A stretch of 64,000 nucleotides of DNA from Pseudomonadota bacterium (GCA_018902545.1 JAHIQM010000018.1:1-64000), one strand, 5' to 3'; positions 20,768-30,272 are shown, numbered from the stretch's first letter. A program made the numbers and translations. The notes: generated by a model not told the origin, from the letters alone.

Positions 20768-20794
20768 GCTTCCAAAAAAAGGGTTCAACCGGCT

Positions 20795-20822
20795 TTGACA
20801 TTCACGGGTTACAAAGTATAAT
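20795..20822 (+). promoter_or_regulatory. Sigma-70-type promoter for the DUF2156 gene
   Basis: A consensus -35 hexamer TTGACA (20795-20800), a 16-bp spacer and a consensus TATAAT (20817-20822). It points toward the gene at 20918 and implies a leader of roughly 90 nt. It lies in the divergent gap upstream of recJ. Confidence 0.8.
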
Positions 20823-20917
20823 TGTTTTTCCCTCAACTGCAAGAGCTTTGATTTCTTGAGTTTTTAAATCTGATCAAACCAGCCGTAATTGTTGCGTAAC
20901 TTGTACCGGAAGGATTC

Positions 20918-21805
20918 ATGGAAAAAGAGTTTCATCCCGTCTCCCTGGATGGGCAGGAAGAATATAATCGGCTCTTGGCCCAGTGCAGCCAAAAGCCATC
21001 GGACTACAGCTTTATCAACCTGTGGGGCTGGGGCCGGGAATACGGACTGGAGTGGTCTTTTAGGGACGGCTATGTCCTGCTCAGGCAGACCATTCCGCAA
21101 ACCCTGTACTGGGCCCCTGTCGGGAACTGGGAACAGACCGAATGGCGCGGACTGCTGGAGAGCCTGCCGCCCGGGACCTGCTTCATCCGCATTCCCGAAA
21201 GGCTCAAGCTCATCTGGGAGGAACGCCCCTGCGGGATTGAGGTCGAGGAGTGCCGGGAGCATTGGGACTATCTTTACGACGTGACCGAATTGACCGAGCT
21301 CAAAGGCAGGAAGTTCCACAACAAAAAGAACCTGCTCAACCAGTTTTTGCGCGACCATGACGCCACGTTTGTGACCCTGGACGAAAAAACCGTTGAGTGC
21401 GCCCTGGCCTTGCAGACGGACTGGTTTTTATGGCGCAACAGCGAAAACGATCAGACCCTGCAAGCGGAAAATCGGGCCATCGTCAAGGTGATGCATGACT
21501 GGTCCAGACTTGGGGGGCTTGTGGGGGGAGGACTGGTGGTCGACGATAAGATGATCGCCTACACCATCGCCGAAGCGCAGGATGACAAAAGTATCGTCAT
21601 CCATTTCGAAAAAGGGTGTCCCAATTTCAAGGGCGTGTATCAGGCCATCAATCAGATGTTTCTGGAGCGCTGCTGCCAGGGGTTCACGGTCGTCAACCGC
21701 GAGCAGGACCTGGGCGATGAAGGGCTGCGCAAGGCCAAGCTGAGCTACAACCCCGTGGCGTTTCTGAAGAAATACAAGGTCTGTCTGCCAAACTGCCGGC
21801 CTTAG
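20918..21805 (+). CDS. DUF2156 (phosphatidylglycerol lysyltransferase C-terminal-like) protein
   Basis: The 295-residue cytosolic protein starts at ATG 20918 with GGAAGG 7 bp upstream. It is driven by the strong promoter at 20795. The sequence resembles stand-alone DUF2156 proteins, a double GNAT-like fold related to the MprF catalytic domain. Typical stretches are FINLWGWGREYGLEW, LKGRKFHNKKNLLNQF, GGLVVDDKMIAYTI and VVNREQDLGDEGLRKAK. There is no membrane part, so lipid lysylation as in MprF is not implied. An aminoacyl or acyl transfer role is a guess. The 3' end overlaps the converging topA stop by 4 bp. Confidence 0.8.
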   Translation: MEKEFHPVSLDGQEEYNRLLAQCSQKPSDYSFINLWGWGREYGLEWSFRDGYVLLRQTIPQTLYWAPVGNWEQTEWRGLLESLPPGTCFIRIPERLKLIWEERPCGIEVEECREHWDYLYDVTELTELKGRKFHNKKNLLNQFLRDHDATFVTLDEKTVECALALQTDWFLWRNSENDQTLQAENRAIVKVMHDWSRLGGLVGGGLVVDDKMIAYTIAEAQDDKSIVIHFEKGCPNFKGVYQAINQMFLERCCQGFTVVNREQDLGDEGLRKAKLSYNPVAFLKKYKVCLPNCRP

Positions 21806-24042
21806 TCCAGCTTTTCCCAGAATCCGCACTCTTTGACCGGACATGCCAGGTGCATGCCCCTGGCCTTGGTTTCCTTGCGCACCAGGATTTTGGATTCGCA
21901 CAACGGGCAGGGCCTGGCCACCGGGAAATCCCAGACCGCATAGTCGCATTTTGGGTATTTGCTGCAGGAATAAAAAGGCTTTCCGCGTCGGCTGGTCTTT
22001 TCGACCAGCTCTCCGTCGCATCCGTCCTTGGGACAGGCCACCCCTGTGCCCACGGATTTGGTGTGCCGACAGGCGGGGTAGTTGGAGCAGGCCACGAACC
22101 GACCGCCGGTCTTGGTCTTTTTGACCACCAGGCGACCGTCTGCGCACTTGGGACAGGGGCCGAGTTCCTCGGGAGCCTCTTCCTTGACCAGCTCGATTTC
22201 CCCGGTGTTGGTGCGGGTGTAATTGCTGGTGAAGGCGCAGCCGGGGTAGTTGGCGCATCCCAGAAATGTGCCGTTCTTGCCGAATTTGACCACCAGCCGG
22301 CCGTCCTCGCACTGGGTGCAGGCCAGCCCCGTGTCCATGCCGGCCTTGACCTGGGTCATGGTTTCGCGCGCTTTTTCCAGAGTCGGGTTGAAGTCCCGGG
22401 CGAAATCCCGCAGCAGGTCGATCCAGTTCGTCTCACCCTCGGCGACATGGTCGAGTGCTTCTTCCATGCGCGCCGTGAACCCTGCGTCCATGAGCTGGGC
22501 GAAATGCTCCACCAAAAGGTCGCACACAATGACCCCGAGGTCTGTGGGCAGGAAGTGTTTATCTTCGATGTGTACGTAGTCGCGATCGGTCAGGGTGGAG
22601 ATGATGGCCGCGTAGGTCGAGGGCCTGCCGATGCCCAGCTCTTCGAGTTTGTGCACCAGGGACGCCTCGGAAAAACGCGCCGGGGGCTGGGTGAATTTCT
22701 GCTCCTTGTGCAGTTTCTCAAGGCTCAGCTGTTCTCCCACCACCAGCTTGGGCAGCACGGCGTTCTGGGCGTCCGATGACTGATGCCAGATCTGCAGAAA
22801 GCCGGGAAAAATAAGCCGCTCCCCTTTGGCGCGCCACAGGGCCGGGCCGCTCTCGATGGAGGCCACGGTGTCCCAGAAGCGGGCGGAAGCCATCTGCGAA
22901 GCCATGAAGCGTTCCCAGATGAGCCGGTAAAGCTTGTACTGTTCGGGGGGCAGGTTGTGCTTGATGGAGTCCGGTGTCAGGCTCGGGTCGACGGGGCGGA
23001 TGGCTTCGTGGGCGTCCTGGGCGCTGCCCTTGCTTTTGTAGACGCGGGGCTCGCTCGGATAGAACTCCGGACCCAGGGTCCGGGTGATCCATTCGCGGGC
23101 ACCGTCCCGGGCCTCGTCGGAGATGCGCACCGAATCGGTACGCATGTAGGTGATGAGCGCCGTGGTACCCTGTTCTCCGAGTTCCACACCTTCATACAGG
23201 CGCTGGGCCACGGACATGGTCCGTTTGGCGTTGAACCCGAGCTTGTTGCTGGCGTCCTGCTGCAAGGTGGAGGTGATAAAGGGCGGGCGCGGCTGGCGCT
23301 GACGCTCCTTCTCGGCGATGTCCCGGACCACAAAGGGCTGGCCGTCGATGCGACCCTCAAGGGCCGCGGCTGCCTGCCCATCGCCGATAACGGGCTTTTC
23401 CCCGTCGACCTTCCACAGGTCCGCATCGAAGGGGGGCGGCGTCTGGCCCTCTACCGTGACCTTGAAAAGCCAGTATTCCTCGGAAATAAAAGCCTGCCGT
23501 TCCCGTTCGCGGTCCACGATGAGGCGCAGGGCCACGGATTGAACCCGGCCGGCGGACAGACCGCGCTTGACCTTTTTCCAGAGCAGGGGGCTGATCTTGT
23601 AGCCCACTAGCCGGTCCAGGATGCGCCTGGCCTGCTGGGAGTCGAAAAGTGGTTTGCGCAGTTCCGTGGGGTTGGCCAGGGCCTCTTTGACGGCCTTGGC
23701 GGTGATCTCGTTGAACTGGATGCGTTTTACATTCGAATTGGATGTGCGGATGATTTCGGCCACGTGCCAGGCGATGGCCTCGCCCTCGCGGTCCGGATCC
23801 GGGGCCAGATAGACGGTGTCTGCGGCCTTGGCTGCGGATTTGAGCTTGCTGACGACCTTGGTCTTGCCTGGAATGATCTGGTAATCGGGGGCAAAATCGT
23901 TGCCCTCGTCCACGCCCAGGGTTTTGGTCGGCAGATCACGCACGTGTCCCACCGAAGCTTCCACTTCATACCCGCCGCCCAAAAACTTTTTGATGGTTTT
24001 GATTTTGGCGGGTGATTCGACGATGATTAAGTCCTTGCCCAT
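21802..24042 (-). CDS. topA: DNA topoisomerase I with four C-terminal zinc ribbons
   Basis: Type IA topoisomerase relaxing negative supercoils. The 746-residue product has the Toprim domain (IVESPAKIKTIKKF, LAPDPDREGEAIAWH) and the catalytic tyrosine in ITYMRTDSVRIS. From about residue 577 it carries four Cys4 zinc ribbons: CTQC..., CPKC..., CPKDGC... and CPLC.... The ATG at 24042 is preceded by a divergent promoter region shared with era. Confidence 0.96.
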   Translation of the reverse strand: MGKDLIIVESPAKIKTIKKFLGGGYEVEASVGHVRDLPTKTLGVDEGNDFAPDYQIIPGKTKVVSKLKSAAKAADTVYLAPDPDREGEAIAWHVAEIIRTSNSNVKRIQFNEITAKAVKEALANPTELRKPLFDSQQARRILDRLVGYKISPLLWKKVKRGLSAGRVQSVALRLIVDRERERQAFISEEYWLFKVTVEGQTPPPFDADLWKVDGEKPVIGDGQAAAALEGRIDGQPFVVRDIAEKERQRQPRPPFITSTLQQDASNKLGFNAKRTMSVAQRLYEGVELGEQGTTALITYMRTDSVRISDEARDGAREWITRTLGPEFYPSEPRVYKSKGSAQDAHEAIRPVDPSLTPDSIKHNLPPEQYKLYRLIWERFMASQMASARFWDTVASIESGPALWRAKGERLIFPGFLQIWHQSSDAQNAVLPKLVVGEQLSLEKLHKEQKFTQPPARFSEASLVHKLEELGIGRPSTYAAIISTLTDRDYVHIEDKHFLPTDLGVIVCDLLVEHFAQLMDAGFTARMEEALDHVAEGETNWIDLLRDFARDFNPTLEKARETMTQVKAGMDTGLACTQCEDGRLVVKFGKNGTFLGCANYPGCAFTSNYTRTNTGEIELVKEEAPEELGPCPKCADGRLVVKKTKTGGRFVACSNYPACRHTKSVGTGVACPKDGCDGELVEKTSRRGKPFYSCSKYPKCDYAVWDFPVARPCPLCESKILVRKETKARGMHLACPVKECGFWEKLD

Positions 24043-24157
24043 AATGTTTGGGGCCTATATCCAGATTCGGAAGCGCAGGGCAAGGGGTATTTCCCGTATT
24101 TTCTCCCCGCGCGTCCTCGACGGTTTTCAACCTGTCGGTATCCTTTTACAAAGATCA

Positions 24158-25084
24158 ATGGAAACTATGTCTTCATCTTATCGTGCCGGATACATCGCTC
24201 TCATCGGACCGCCCAATGCAGGCAAGTCCACTTTTTTGAACACGGTCCTCGGCGAAAAGATCGCCATCGTCTCTCCCAAGCCCCAGACCACCCGCACCAG
24301 CATCACGGGAATTCACACCACGTCCGAAGAACAGATCGTTTTTCTGGATACGCCGGGTGTGCACTCCGCACGCGGCAAGCTGAACCGTTTTCTGGTCGAT
24401 GCCGCCTGGGGCGCTCTGCAGGAGGCCCACGGCGTGATCCTCTTTCTGGATGGATCCCGTTATGCGGGCAACGAGAAGGCCCTGGAACGCGACCTGCGTC
24501 CGCTGGAGAAGCGCCTGGGCTCTCTGGGCGTGCCCCTGGCCGTGGCTTTGAACAAGGTTGATCAGATCAAGCCCAAGGAGCGTCTGCTCGGGCTCCTGGC
24601 CGACTGCTCCGCGCGCTGGCCCGGGGTGGAGCTGGTGCCCATATCGGCTCGCACGGGAGTGGGCCTTGATACGCTGCTCTCGGTCATCCGAAATTTTCTG
24701 CCCCTCGGCCCGGCGCTCTTTCCCGAGGATCAACTCAGCACGGCATCGGTGCGTTTCATGGCCTCGGAGATCGTCCGCGAAAAGCTTTTCCTGGCTCTGG
24801 ATCAGGAATTGCCGTACAATATTGCTGTGGAAATTGAGACTTGGGAAGAATTGCCGGAGCAGAACATGACCATGATCGGGGCCATGATCTATACGTCAAA
24901 AAACAGTCACAAGGGCATGATCGTCGGCAAGCAGGGGCAGAATCTGAAGGCCGTCGGGCAGCAGGCCCGCCAGGAACTCAAGGCGTTGCTCGGCACCAAG
25001 GTCCACCTGGAGCTGTGGGTCAAGGTGCGCGAAGGGTGGACCGAGGATGGCCAGTTCATGACATCCCTGGGGCTTGGATCCTAG
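24158..25084 (+). CDS. era: GTPase Era
   Basis: Era binds 16S rRNA and couples small-subunit maturation to growth. The 308-residue product has G1 GPPNAGKST, G3 LDTPGV and G4 NKVD in an N-terminal GTPase domain. A C-terminal KH domain contains MIVGKQGQNLKAVGQQAR. Start is ATG 24158; ATG 24167, preceded by GGAA, is equally possible. Longer upstream readings run into the topA promoter region. It heads a forward run that leads into the flagellar genes. Confidence 0.95.
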   Translation: METMSSSYRAGYIALIGPPNAGKSTFLNTVLGEKIAIVSPKPQTTRTSITGIHTTSEEQIVFLDTPGVHSARGKLNRFLVDAAWGALQEAHGVILFLDGSRYAGNEKALERDLRPLEKRLGSLGVPLAVALNKVDQIKPKERLLGLLADCSARWPGVELVPISARTGVGLDTLLSVIRNFLPLGPALFPEDQLSTASVRFMASEIVREKLFLALDQELPYNIAVEIETWEELPEQNMTMIGAMIYTSKNSHKGMIVGKQGQNLKAVGQQARQELKALLGTKVHLELWVKVREGWTEDGQFMTSLGLGS

Positions 25085-25100
25085 AGAGCGGGACGCGCGC

Positions 25101-25796
25101 ATGCAGCACTCAGATATCATCGAACGCTGGCGCGAAGTCCTGGGGCAGATGGCCCAGGCCGCCCGCAGGGGCGGGCGGGAGCCGGACCATGTGCGTTTGC
25201 TAGCCGTGTCCAAGCTGCATAGCGCGCAGGATATCCTGACCCTTTTCCAGGCCGGGCAGACCATGTTTGGCGAAAATTACGTGCAGGAAGCCCTTGGCAA
25301 GGTGGCACTTTTGCCGGGGGAAATATCCTGGCATTTTATCGGACATCTGCAGACCAACAAGGTCAAGAACGTGGTTGGGCGTTTCGCTCTCGTCCACGGG
25401 GTGGATTCCCTGAAACTGGCCCGCTCGTTGCAAGGTCAGGCCGCAACGCAGGGCGTGGTGCAGGATGTGCTGGTGCAGGTCAACCTCGCCGGGGAAACGC
25501 AGAAGAGCGGGATTCTGGAGGCCGAGTTGCCTGAACTGGCCGAATTCCTGGCCGCAAGCCCGTCCCTGCGCTGGCAGGGGCTCATGCTCATGCCTCCTTT
25601 TTTCGACGATCCTGATCGGGCTCGCCCCTATTTCGCCCGCTTGCGGGATCTTGCCGAGACCTTGCGCGCCAGCTTCGGTCTGACTTTGCCGGAACTGTCC
25701 ATGGGCATGACCGGCGATTTCGAGGCGGCTATCGAGGAAGGGGCCACCCTGGTGCGCATCGGCACCAGAATATTTGGAGAACGAGGCTCAAACTAA
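25101..25796 (+). CDS. yggS: YggS/PROSC-family pyridoxal-phosphate homeostasis protein
   Basis: A 231-residue single-domain PLP-binding protein of the alanine-racemase N-terminal fold, involved in PLP and amino-acid homeostasis. The PLP lysine is in LLAVSKLHSAQDI. FGENYVQEALGKV, WHFIGHLQTNKVKNVV and LSMGMTGDFEAAIEEGATLVRIGTRIFG are hallmark segments. I chose ATG 25101; a TTG at 25074 inside era is rejected. It lies between era and motA. Confidence 0.93.
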   Translation: MQHSDIIERWREVLGQMAQAARRGGREPDHVRLLAVSKLHSAQDILTLFQAGQTMFGENYVQEALGKVALLPGEISWHFIGHLQTNKVKNVVGRFALVHGVDSLKLARSLQGQAATQGVVQDVLVQVNLAGETQKSGILEAELPELAEFLAASPSLRWQGLMLMPPFFDDPDRARPYFARLRDLAETLRASFGLTLPELSMGMTGDFEAAIEEGATLVRIGTRIFGERGSN

Positions 25797-25819
25797 CGGC
25801 CACTGGGGACGGATGTTTT

Positions 25820-26575
25820 ATGGATCTGGCCACGATAATCGGAATTCTGGTTGCCTTCGGGCTGGTCATCGCCGCTCTGGGCGGGGACGGCTTCCTGTTC
25901 CTGGATTTTTCCTCCGTGCTCATTGTTTTCGGAGGAACCATCGGCGCGGTGCTGGTGACCTATCCCCTGGAGAGCGTGCTTGGTGTGGCCCGTATCATCA
26001 AGAAGACGTTCATGTCCAAGGCCGACGACCCGGCGGCGCTCATCGCCCAGTTTGTCGATTATGCAAACCGGGTCCGGCGCGAGGGAATTTTGTCCCTGGA
26101 AGCCCACTTGAAGAACATTCCCGACGAGTTTTTGCGCAAGGGGCTGCAGCTGACCGTGGACGGCCTTGACCCGCAAATCATCCAGGAAATCCTGGAGACC
26201 GAGATTTCGTGCCTTGAAGAACGCCACCTCAAGGGCGCGGAGATACTGCAGACTTTCGGGACCGTGGCTCCCGGCATGGGCATGATCGGAACAATCATCG
26301 GTCTTGTGCTCATGCTCAAAAGCATGAATGACCCCACTACCATCGGGCCGGCCATGGCCGTGGCCCTCTTGACCACCTTCTACGGCGCCATCCTGGCCAA
26401 TCTGGTTTTCAATCCCATGGCGGGCAAACTGCGTGCGCGCAGCCGCGAGGAAGTCCTGATCCGGACTATGATCGTGGAAGGGATCATGTCTATTTCCCGG
26501 GGCGAGAATCCGCGCATTCTCGAAGAGAAGCTCAACAGCTATCTGCCTCCCAAAGAGCGCAAGGTCAGGCCCTGA
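25820..26575 (+). CDS. motA: Flagellar motor stator protein MotA
   Basis: MotA and MotB form the ion-driven stator complex. The 251-residue product is the short PomA-like type with four membrane segments: about residues 5-22, 32-52, and a pair near 150-170 and 180-205. The conserved TFGTVAPGMGMIGTIIGLV and LLTTFYGAILANLVFNPMAGKL are present. The large cytosolic loop lies between helices 2 and 3. It starts 23 bp after yggS and is followed by two motB-like genes. Confidence 0.93.
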   Translation: MDLATIIGILVAFGLVIAALGGDGFLFLDFSSVLIVFGGTIGAVLVTYPLESVLGVARIIKKTFMSKADDPAALIAQFVDYANRVRREGILSLEAHLKNIPDEFLRKGLQLTVDGLDPQIIQEILETEISCLEERHLKGAEILQTFGTVAPGMGMIGTIIGLVLMLKSMNDPTTIGPAMAVALLTTFYGAILANLVFNPMAGKLRARSREEVLIRTMIVEGIMSISRGENPRILEEKLNSYLPPKERKVRP

Positions 26576-26596
26576 GCCTGTTGCAGGGGAATCGCC

Positions 26597-27433
26597 GTGA
26601 TCAGAACAAAGCAGAGACGCGAAGAACCCAAACCGGGAATGCCGTCCTGGATGATCACCTTTTCCGATCTGGTCACCCTGATGATGACGTTTTTTATTGT
26701 GCTCGTGTCCATGGCCTCACTAACGGACATCTACAAACGCAAGGTGGCTATCGGTTCCGTTTCGGGCACCTTCGGCACGGGCGCGCCGAGCATGAGCGAC
26801 CTGACCACGGTCGATACCAGGACGCAGGTTGATCCCGGCCCCATCAATGTTTTCAAGGATCTGTCCCCGGTCAAAGAACATCTGTGGGAAGATCCTGACC
26901 AGGATCTGCGTTTTGAATCCAACCGGTTCATGCAGCGCCTGTCCATCGGAGCCGACGCCCTTTTTGCTCCCGCTTCCGCCGAATTGACCGATGCGGGCCG
27001 TGCGATGCTGGACCGGCTCCGGCCGGTGGTGATGGAGAGCGCGCACCCGCTGGGGCTCTCGGGGCACACTTCCGGCGGCCTGGACGAGTTCGGGCCTTCC
27101 TATCTGCCCAAGCCCTGGGTCAAGGTCGATTTTTCCTGGCAGCTTTCCCTGGCGCGGGTGGTGGCCGTGTATCGGTACTTCGTGGAAGTCGGGGTTGATC
27201 CGGAAAAGCTGCGCCTGGAGGCCTTCGGCCGTTTCAGGCCCAGGGTGGAGATCGAGGACGCCGCAGCGCGGCATACCAACCGCAGGGTTGAAATCACTCT
27301 TGATCGGCGTGTCTCCAGCTGGAGTCACGAGGTTGCGGCCCAGGCAGTCCGTGACGAGTCCGAAGAGAAGGCCGCCGACAGCTATCGGGTGAAGGATTTT
27401 CTTTTCCGCTTCGATCTGCCGGGAGCAGAGTGA
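26597..27433 (+). CDS. MotB-like stator protein with OmpA domain (first copy)
   Basis: The 278-residue product has one membrane segment near residues 18-40 (SWMITFSDLVTLMMTFF), including the ion-binding Asp in FSDLV. A C-terminal OmpA peptidoglycan-binding domain (about 120-235) shows LFAPASAELTDAGRAML and RHTNRRVEITL. It is divergent from the next gene, with an unusual insertion GGLDEFGPSYLPKPW in the OmpA domain. Its stop overlaps the ATG of the following motB. It may be an alternative or accessory B subunit. Confidence 0.87.
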   Translation: MIRTKQRREEPKPGMPSWMITFSDLVTLMMTFFIVLVSMASLTDIYKRKVAIGSVSGTFGTGAPSMSDLTTVDTRTQVDPGPINVFKDLSPVKEHLWEDPDQDLRFESNRFMQRLSIGADALFAPASAELTDAGRAMLDRLRPVVMESAHPLGLSGHTSGGLDEFGPSYLPKPWVKVDFSWQLSLARVVAVYRYFVEVGVDPEKLRLEAFGRFRPRVEIEDAAARHTNRRVEITLDRRVSSWSHEVAAQAVRDESEEKAADSYRVKDFLFRFDLPGAE

Positions 27434-28161
27434 TGGCCAGCCGGAGAAAACGCCCCACTCTGGCACCGGCCAATGCATCGTGGATGGTCACTTTTGCGGA
27501 CCTGATGACTCTGCTGCTGAGTTTTTTCGTGCTGCTTTTGTCCATGTCGTCCATGGACAAATCCATCCTGCGCGACGTGGTCTCCCATTTCGTGGGTGAC
27601 ATGGGGCTGGCTCCGAAAAAGGGTGCCGGCAGGGTGGCGACCAAGTTCGAATTCATGCAGCAGGTCATCGAGAATCCCGAGCAGGCCTTGCTCGACCCGC
27701 AGCGTATCAAAGACCTGCTGTTTCCAGACGAAATTCTGCCCGAGGGTATGGCCAGGAGCACCCTGGACGAGAACCTGCAGGTTCTGGTGCGACCGGAGGG
27801 GATCGCCCTCGTCCTGTCCGACGGTCTGCTTTTTGACATCGGAGAGAGCGCCCTGTCGCAGGACAGTCGCAGGATCCTGTCCGGGTTCGCCGAGTTTCTG
27901 GCGACCGTGCCCACGCCGGTCAATGTGGCCGGGTACACGGACAACGTCCCCGCAGGACAAAAGGACAATTATATGCTGTCCTCTGAGCGGGCCATGTCGG
28001 TGCTGACCTTCTTTCTGGAGCGGGGTTTCGAGCCGCGGCGGTTCACGGTCTCCGCCTACGGAGAGGCTTTTCCTTTAGGGGACAACACAACGCCGGAAGG
28101 CCGCGCCACGAACAGAAGAGTTGAAATTTTATTGAAAACAACGGGTCGAACGTATCTTTAG
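27433..28161 (+). CDS. motB: Flagellar motor stator protein MotB (second copy)
   Basis: The 242-residue product is closer to canonical MotB. It has an N-terminal membrane helix with the ion-binding Asp in WMVTFADLMTLLLSFFV, and an OmpA domain with VAGYTDNVPAGQKDNYMLSS and GRATNRRVEILL. The ATG at 27433 overlaps the stop of the previous gene (TGATG), so the two B-type subunits are translationally coupled. A GTG three bases earlier is also in frame. Confidence 0.9.
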   Translation: MASRRKRPTLAPANASWMVTFADLMTLLLSFFVLLLSMSSMDKSILRDVVSHFVGDMGLAPKKGAGRVATKFEFMQQVIENPEQALLDPQRIKDLLFPDEILPEGMARSTLDENLQVLVRPEGIALVLSDGLLFDIGESALSQDSRRILSGFAEFLATVPTPVNVAGYTDNVPAGQKDNYMLSSERAMSVLTFFLERGFEPRRFTVSAYGEAFPLGDNTTPEGRATNRRVEILLKTTGRTYL

Positions 28162-28196
28162 GCCCGTTTTTCGCATGGACGTCACAAGGGGGACAT

Positions 28197-28703
28197 ATGG
28201 CTGACAAAAAAGCGCCTGCGCCGGAAAAAGAAGAAAAGAAGAAGCCAGGTAAACTCAAGCTCATCATCATACTGGTCGTTGTCCTGGTTGTCCTGGGCGG
28301 GGGCGGTTTCGCGGCGTGGAAGTTCTTCCTGCAGCCAAAGGCTGACGACGACGTCAACGCCACCGGCGAGGGCGCCGCCACACAAGCCGAGGAAGCGCCG
28401 GGCGGACAGCTGGTCACGCTTGATTCCTTTGTGGTCAACCTTTCCGACCCCATGGGCCGCAGATACCTGAAAACCACCATGGACGTTGAAGTGGCCAATG
28501 CCGCAGCAGCGGCGGAGCTTACCGCCTCCATGCCCAGGGTCAAGGATACGCTCTTGCTCCTGTTGTCCAGCAAGTCCTTCGAGGACATCAGCAGCATGGA
28601 CAAGAAAATCGAGCTGAAGAACGACATCGTGAACCGACTGAACCAAATCATCGGCAAGAACAAGGTAAGCAATGTCTATTTTACGGAATTCGTGGTCCAG
28701 TAA
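28197..28703 (+). CDS. fliL: Flagellar basal-body-associated protein FliL
   Basis: FliL encircles and stabilises the stator. The 168-residue product has a charged Lys/Glu-rich N-terminus, one membrane segment (about 22-42), a linker, and a periplasmic SPFH-like domain starting LVTLDSFVVNLSDPMGRRYLK. The GGGGGACAT region upstream supplies the ribosome-binding site. It lies between motB and fliM, the usual arrangement. Confidence 0.92.
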   Translation: MADKKAPAPEKEEKKKPGKLKLIIILVVVLVVLGGGGFAAWKFFLQPKADDDVNATGEGAATQAEEAPGGQLVTLDSFVVNLSDPMGRRYLKTTMDVEVANAAAAAELTASMPRVKDTLLLLLSSKSFEDISSMDKKIELKNDIVNRLNQIIGKNKVSNVYFTEFVVQ

Positions 28704-28721
28704 CCCACTGGCGGACAGTCT

Positions 28722-29699
28722 ATGAGCAAGATCCTTAACCAGGACGAGGTCGATGCCCTCCTGCGCGGCATTTCGGGCGGGGAGATCGAGACTGAAGAAG
28801 AGGTGGCTGCCGATACGAGCGGCTTCGTGTCCTTTGATCTGGCCAACCAGGACCGGATCATCCGCGGGCGCATGCCCGTGCTCGAGATCATCAACGACCG
28901 CTTCTCGCGGCTGTGCACCAGCGCCCTGGCCAACACCATGCGCAAACGGGTGGACGTGAACCCCATTTCCATCGATATGTCCAAGTTCGGGGATTTCATG
29001 CGCTCGCTGCCCGTGCCAACGAGCATCAATATCTTCAAGATCGACCCCCTGCGAGGCAACGCCCTGCTGGTGGTGGACACCCGGCTGGTCTTTTCCCTGG
29101 TGGAGAATTTTTTCGGCGGTGCGGGCAGTCAGCCCAAGATCGAAGGGCGTGACTTTACGCCCATCGAGCAGTCCATCATCGTCAAGGTCGTCAAGATCAT
29201 TCTGGCCAATCTGGAGGACGCCTGGCGTCCGGTACACGAGGTCAGCATCGAGCTCCTGCGCTCGGAGATCAACCCCCAGTTCGCCACCATCGTTCCGCCC
29301 AGTGACGTGGTGGTGGTCATTTCTTTCGAGGTGGAACTGGAAAACGCCCTGGGCTCCATGGTCCTGGCCTTGCCCTACGCCACCATCGAACCGATCAGGT
29401 CCAAGCTCTACGCCGCCTTTCAGACCGAGCGGCTCGAAATCGACCATGCCTGGATTTCACGGTTCAGGGATCGGCTCATGGAGACGCCCATCGATCTGAA
29501 CGTGACCTTCGGCACGACCCAGATCACCGGGCGGCAGCTACTGGAAATGAAGCCCGGCGACATCCTCATGCTGGACCAGGATGAAGATGACCTGCTCACG
29601 GGCCGCATCCACGGGATACTCAAATTTTATGGCCTTCCGGGATTCGTCAAGGGAAACAAGGCTTTCAGGATCGTCAAAGAACAGGAACTCAATTATTAG
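28722..29699 (+). CDS. fliM: Flagellar motor switch protein FliM
   Basis: FliM binds CheY-P and controls rotation direction. The 325-residue product begins with the CheY-binding-like stretch SKILNQDEVDALLRGISGG. The middle CheC-like domain has FDLANQDRIIRGRMPVLEIIN and PVPTSINIFKIDPLRGNAL. A C-terminal SpoA domain follows (about 255-325). It precedes fliN by 9 bp. Confidence 0.95.
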   Translation: MSKILNQDEVDALLRGISGGEIETEEEVAADTSGFVSFDLANQDRIIRGRMPVLEIINDRFSRLCTSALANTMRKRVDVNPISIDMSKFGDFMRSLPVPTSINIFKIDPLRGNALLVVDTRLVFSLVENFFGGAGSQPKIEGRDFTPIEQSIIVKVVKIILANLEDAWRPVHEVSIELLRSEINPQFATIVPPSDVVVVISFEVELENALGSMVLALPYATIEPIRSKLYAAFQTERLEIDHAWISRFRDRLMETPIDLNVTFGTTQITGRQLLEMKPGDILMLDQDEDDLLTGRIHGILKFYGLPGFVKGNKAFRIVKEQELNY

Positions 29700-29708
29700 G
29701 GGAACGGT

Positions 29709-30272
29709 ATGGTCGAAGATCAGGACAAGCTGGCGGCAGAATGGGCCGCAGCCCTCGAACAGCAGAACGAGGCGGAGGCGGACGGCGCTGGCGGACAGGA
29801 TCTTGCCGACGCCTGGGGTGCAGCGCTTGAGGAGCAGGACAAGGGTGGCTCCGATCAGGCCCTGGCCGACGAGTGGGCCAAGGCGCTGGCCGACGAGGAG
29901 GAAACAAAGATTCAGCACGACAAAAAGCAGAAGCAGCTCGCCGCCCAGAGCAAAGACTTCGAATACAAAGATTTGACAGCTGAAGCCAAGGCACCCAAAC
30001 CCGAAGGGCTGCGCAAGGATCTGGACTTCATCCTGGACATCCCTCTGGAGGTTTCGGCCCAACTGGGGAGCACCAAGCTGCTTATCAATGAACTGCTGCA
30101 GCTTGGACAGGGCTCGGTCATCGAACTGAACAAGCTGGCCGGTGAACCCTTGGAGATACTTGTCAACGGCAAACTGGTAGCGCGCGGTGAGGCGGTGGTT
30201 ATCAACGAGAAATTTGGGGTGCGCCTGACCGATATCATCAGCCCCATCGAGAGGGTGAAGCAGCTTGGGTAA
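29709..30272 (+). CDS. fliN: Flagellar motor switch protein FliN with repeated N-terminal motif
   Basis: FliN forms the bottom of the C-ring. The 187-residue product has the C-terminal SpoA domain (about 105-183; LDFILDIPLEVSAQLGSTK, LAGEPLEILVNGKLVARGE). The N-terminal acidic tail has three copies of a motif resembling LAxEWAxALxEQ, at about residues 8-18, 32-43 and 52-62, with Trp at 12, 36 and 56. E. coli FliN has one such segment. The gene overlaps fliO by 8 bp. Confidence 0.93.
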   Translation: MVEDQDKLAAEWAAALEQQNEAEADGAGGQDLADAWGAALEEQDKGGSDQALADEWAKALADEEETKIQHDKKQKQLAAQSKDFEYKDLTAEAKAPKPEGLRKDLDFILDIPLEVSAQLGSTKLLINELLQLGQGSVIELNKLAGEPLEILVNGKLVARGEAVVINEKFGVRLTDIISPIERVKQLG

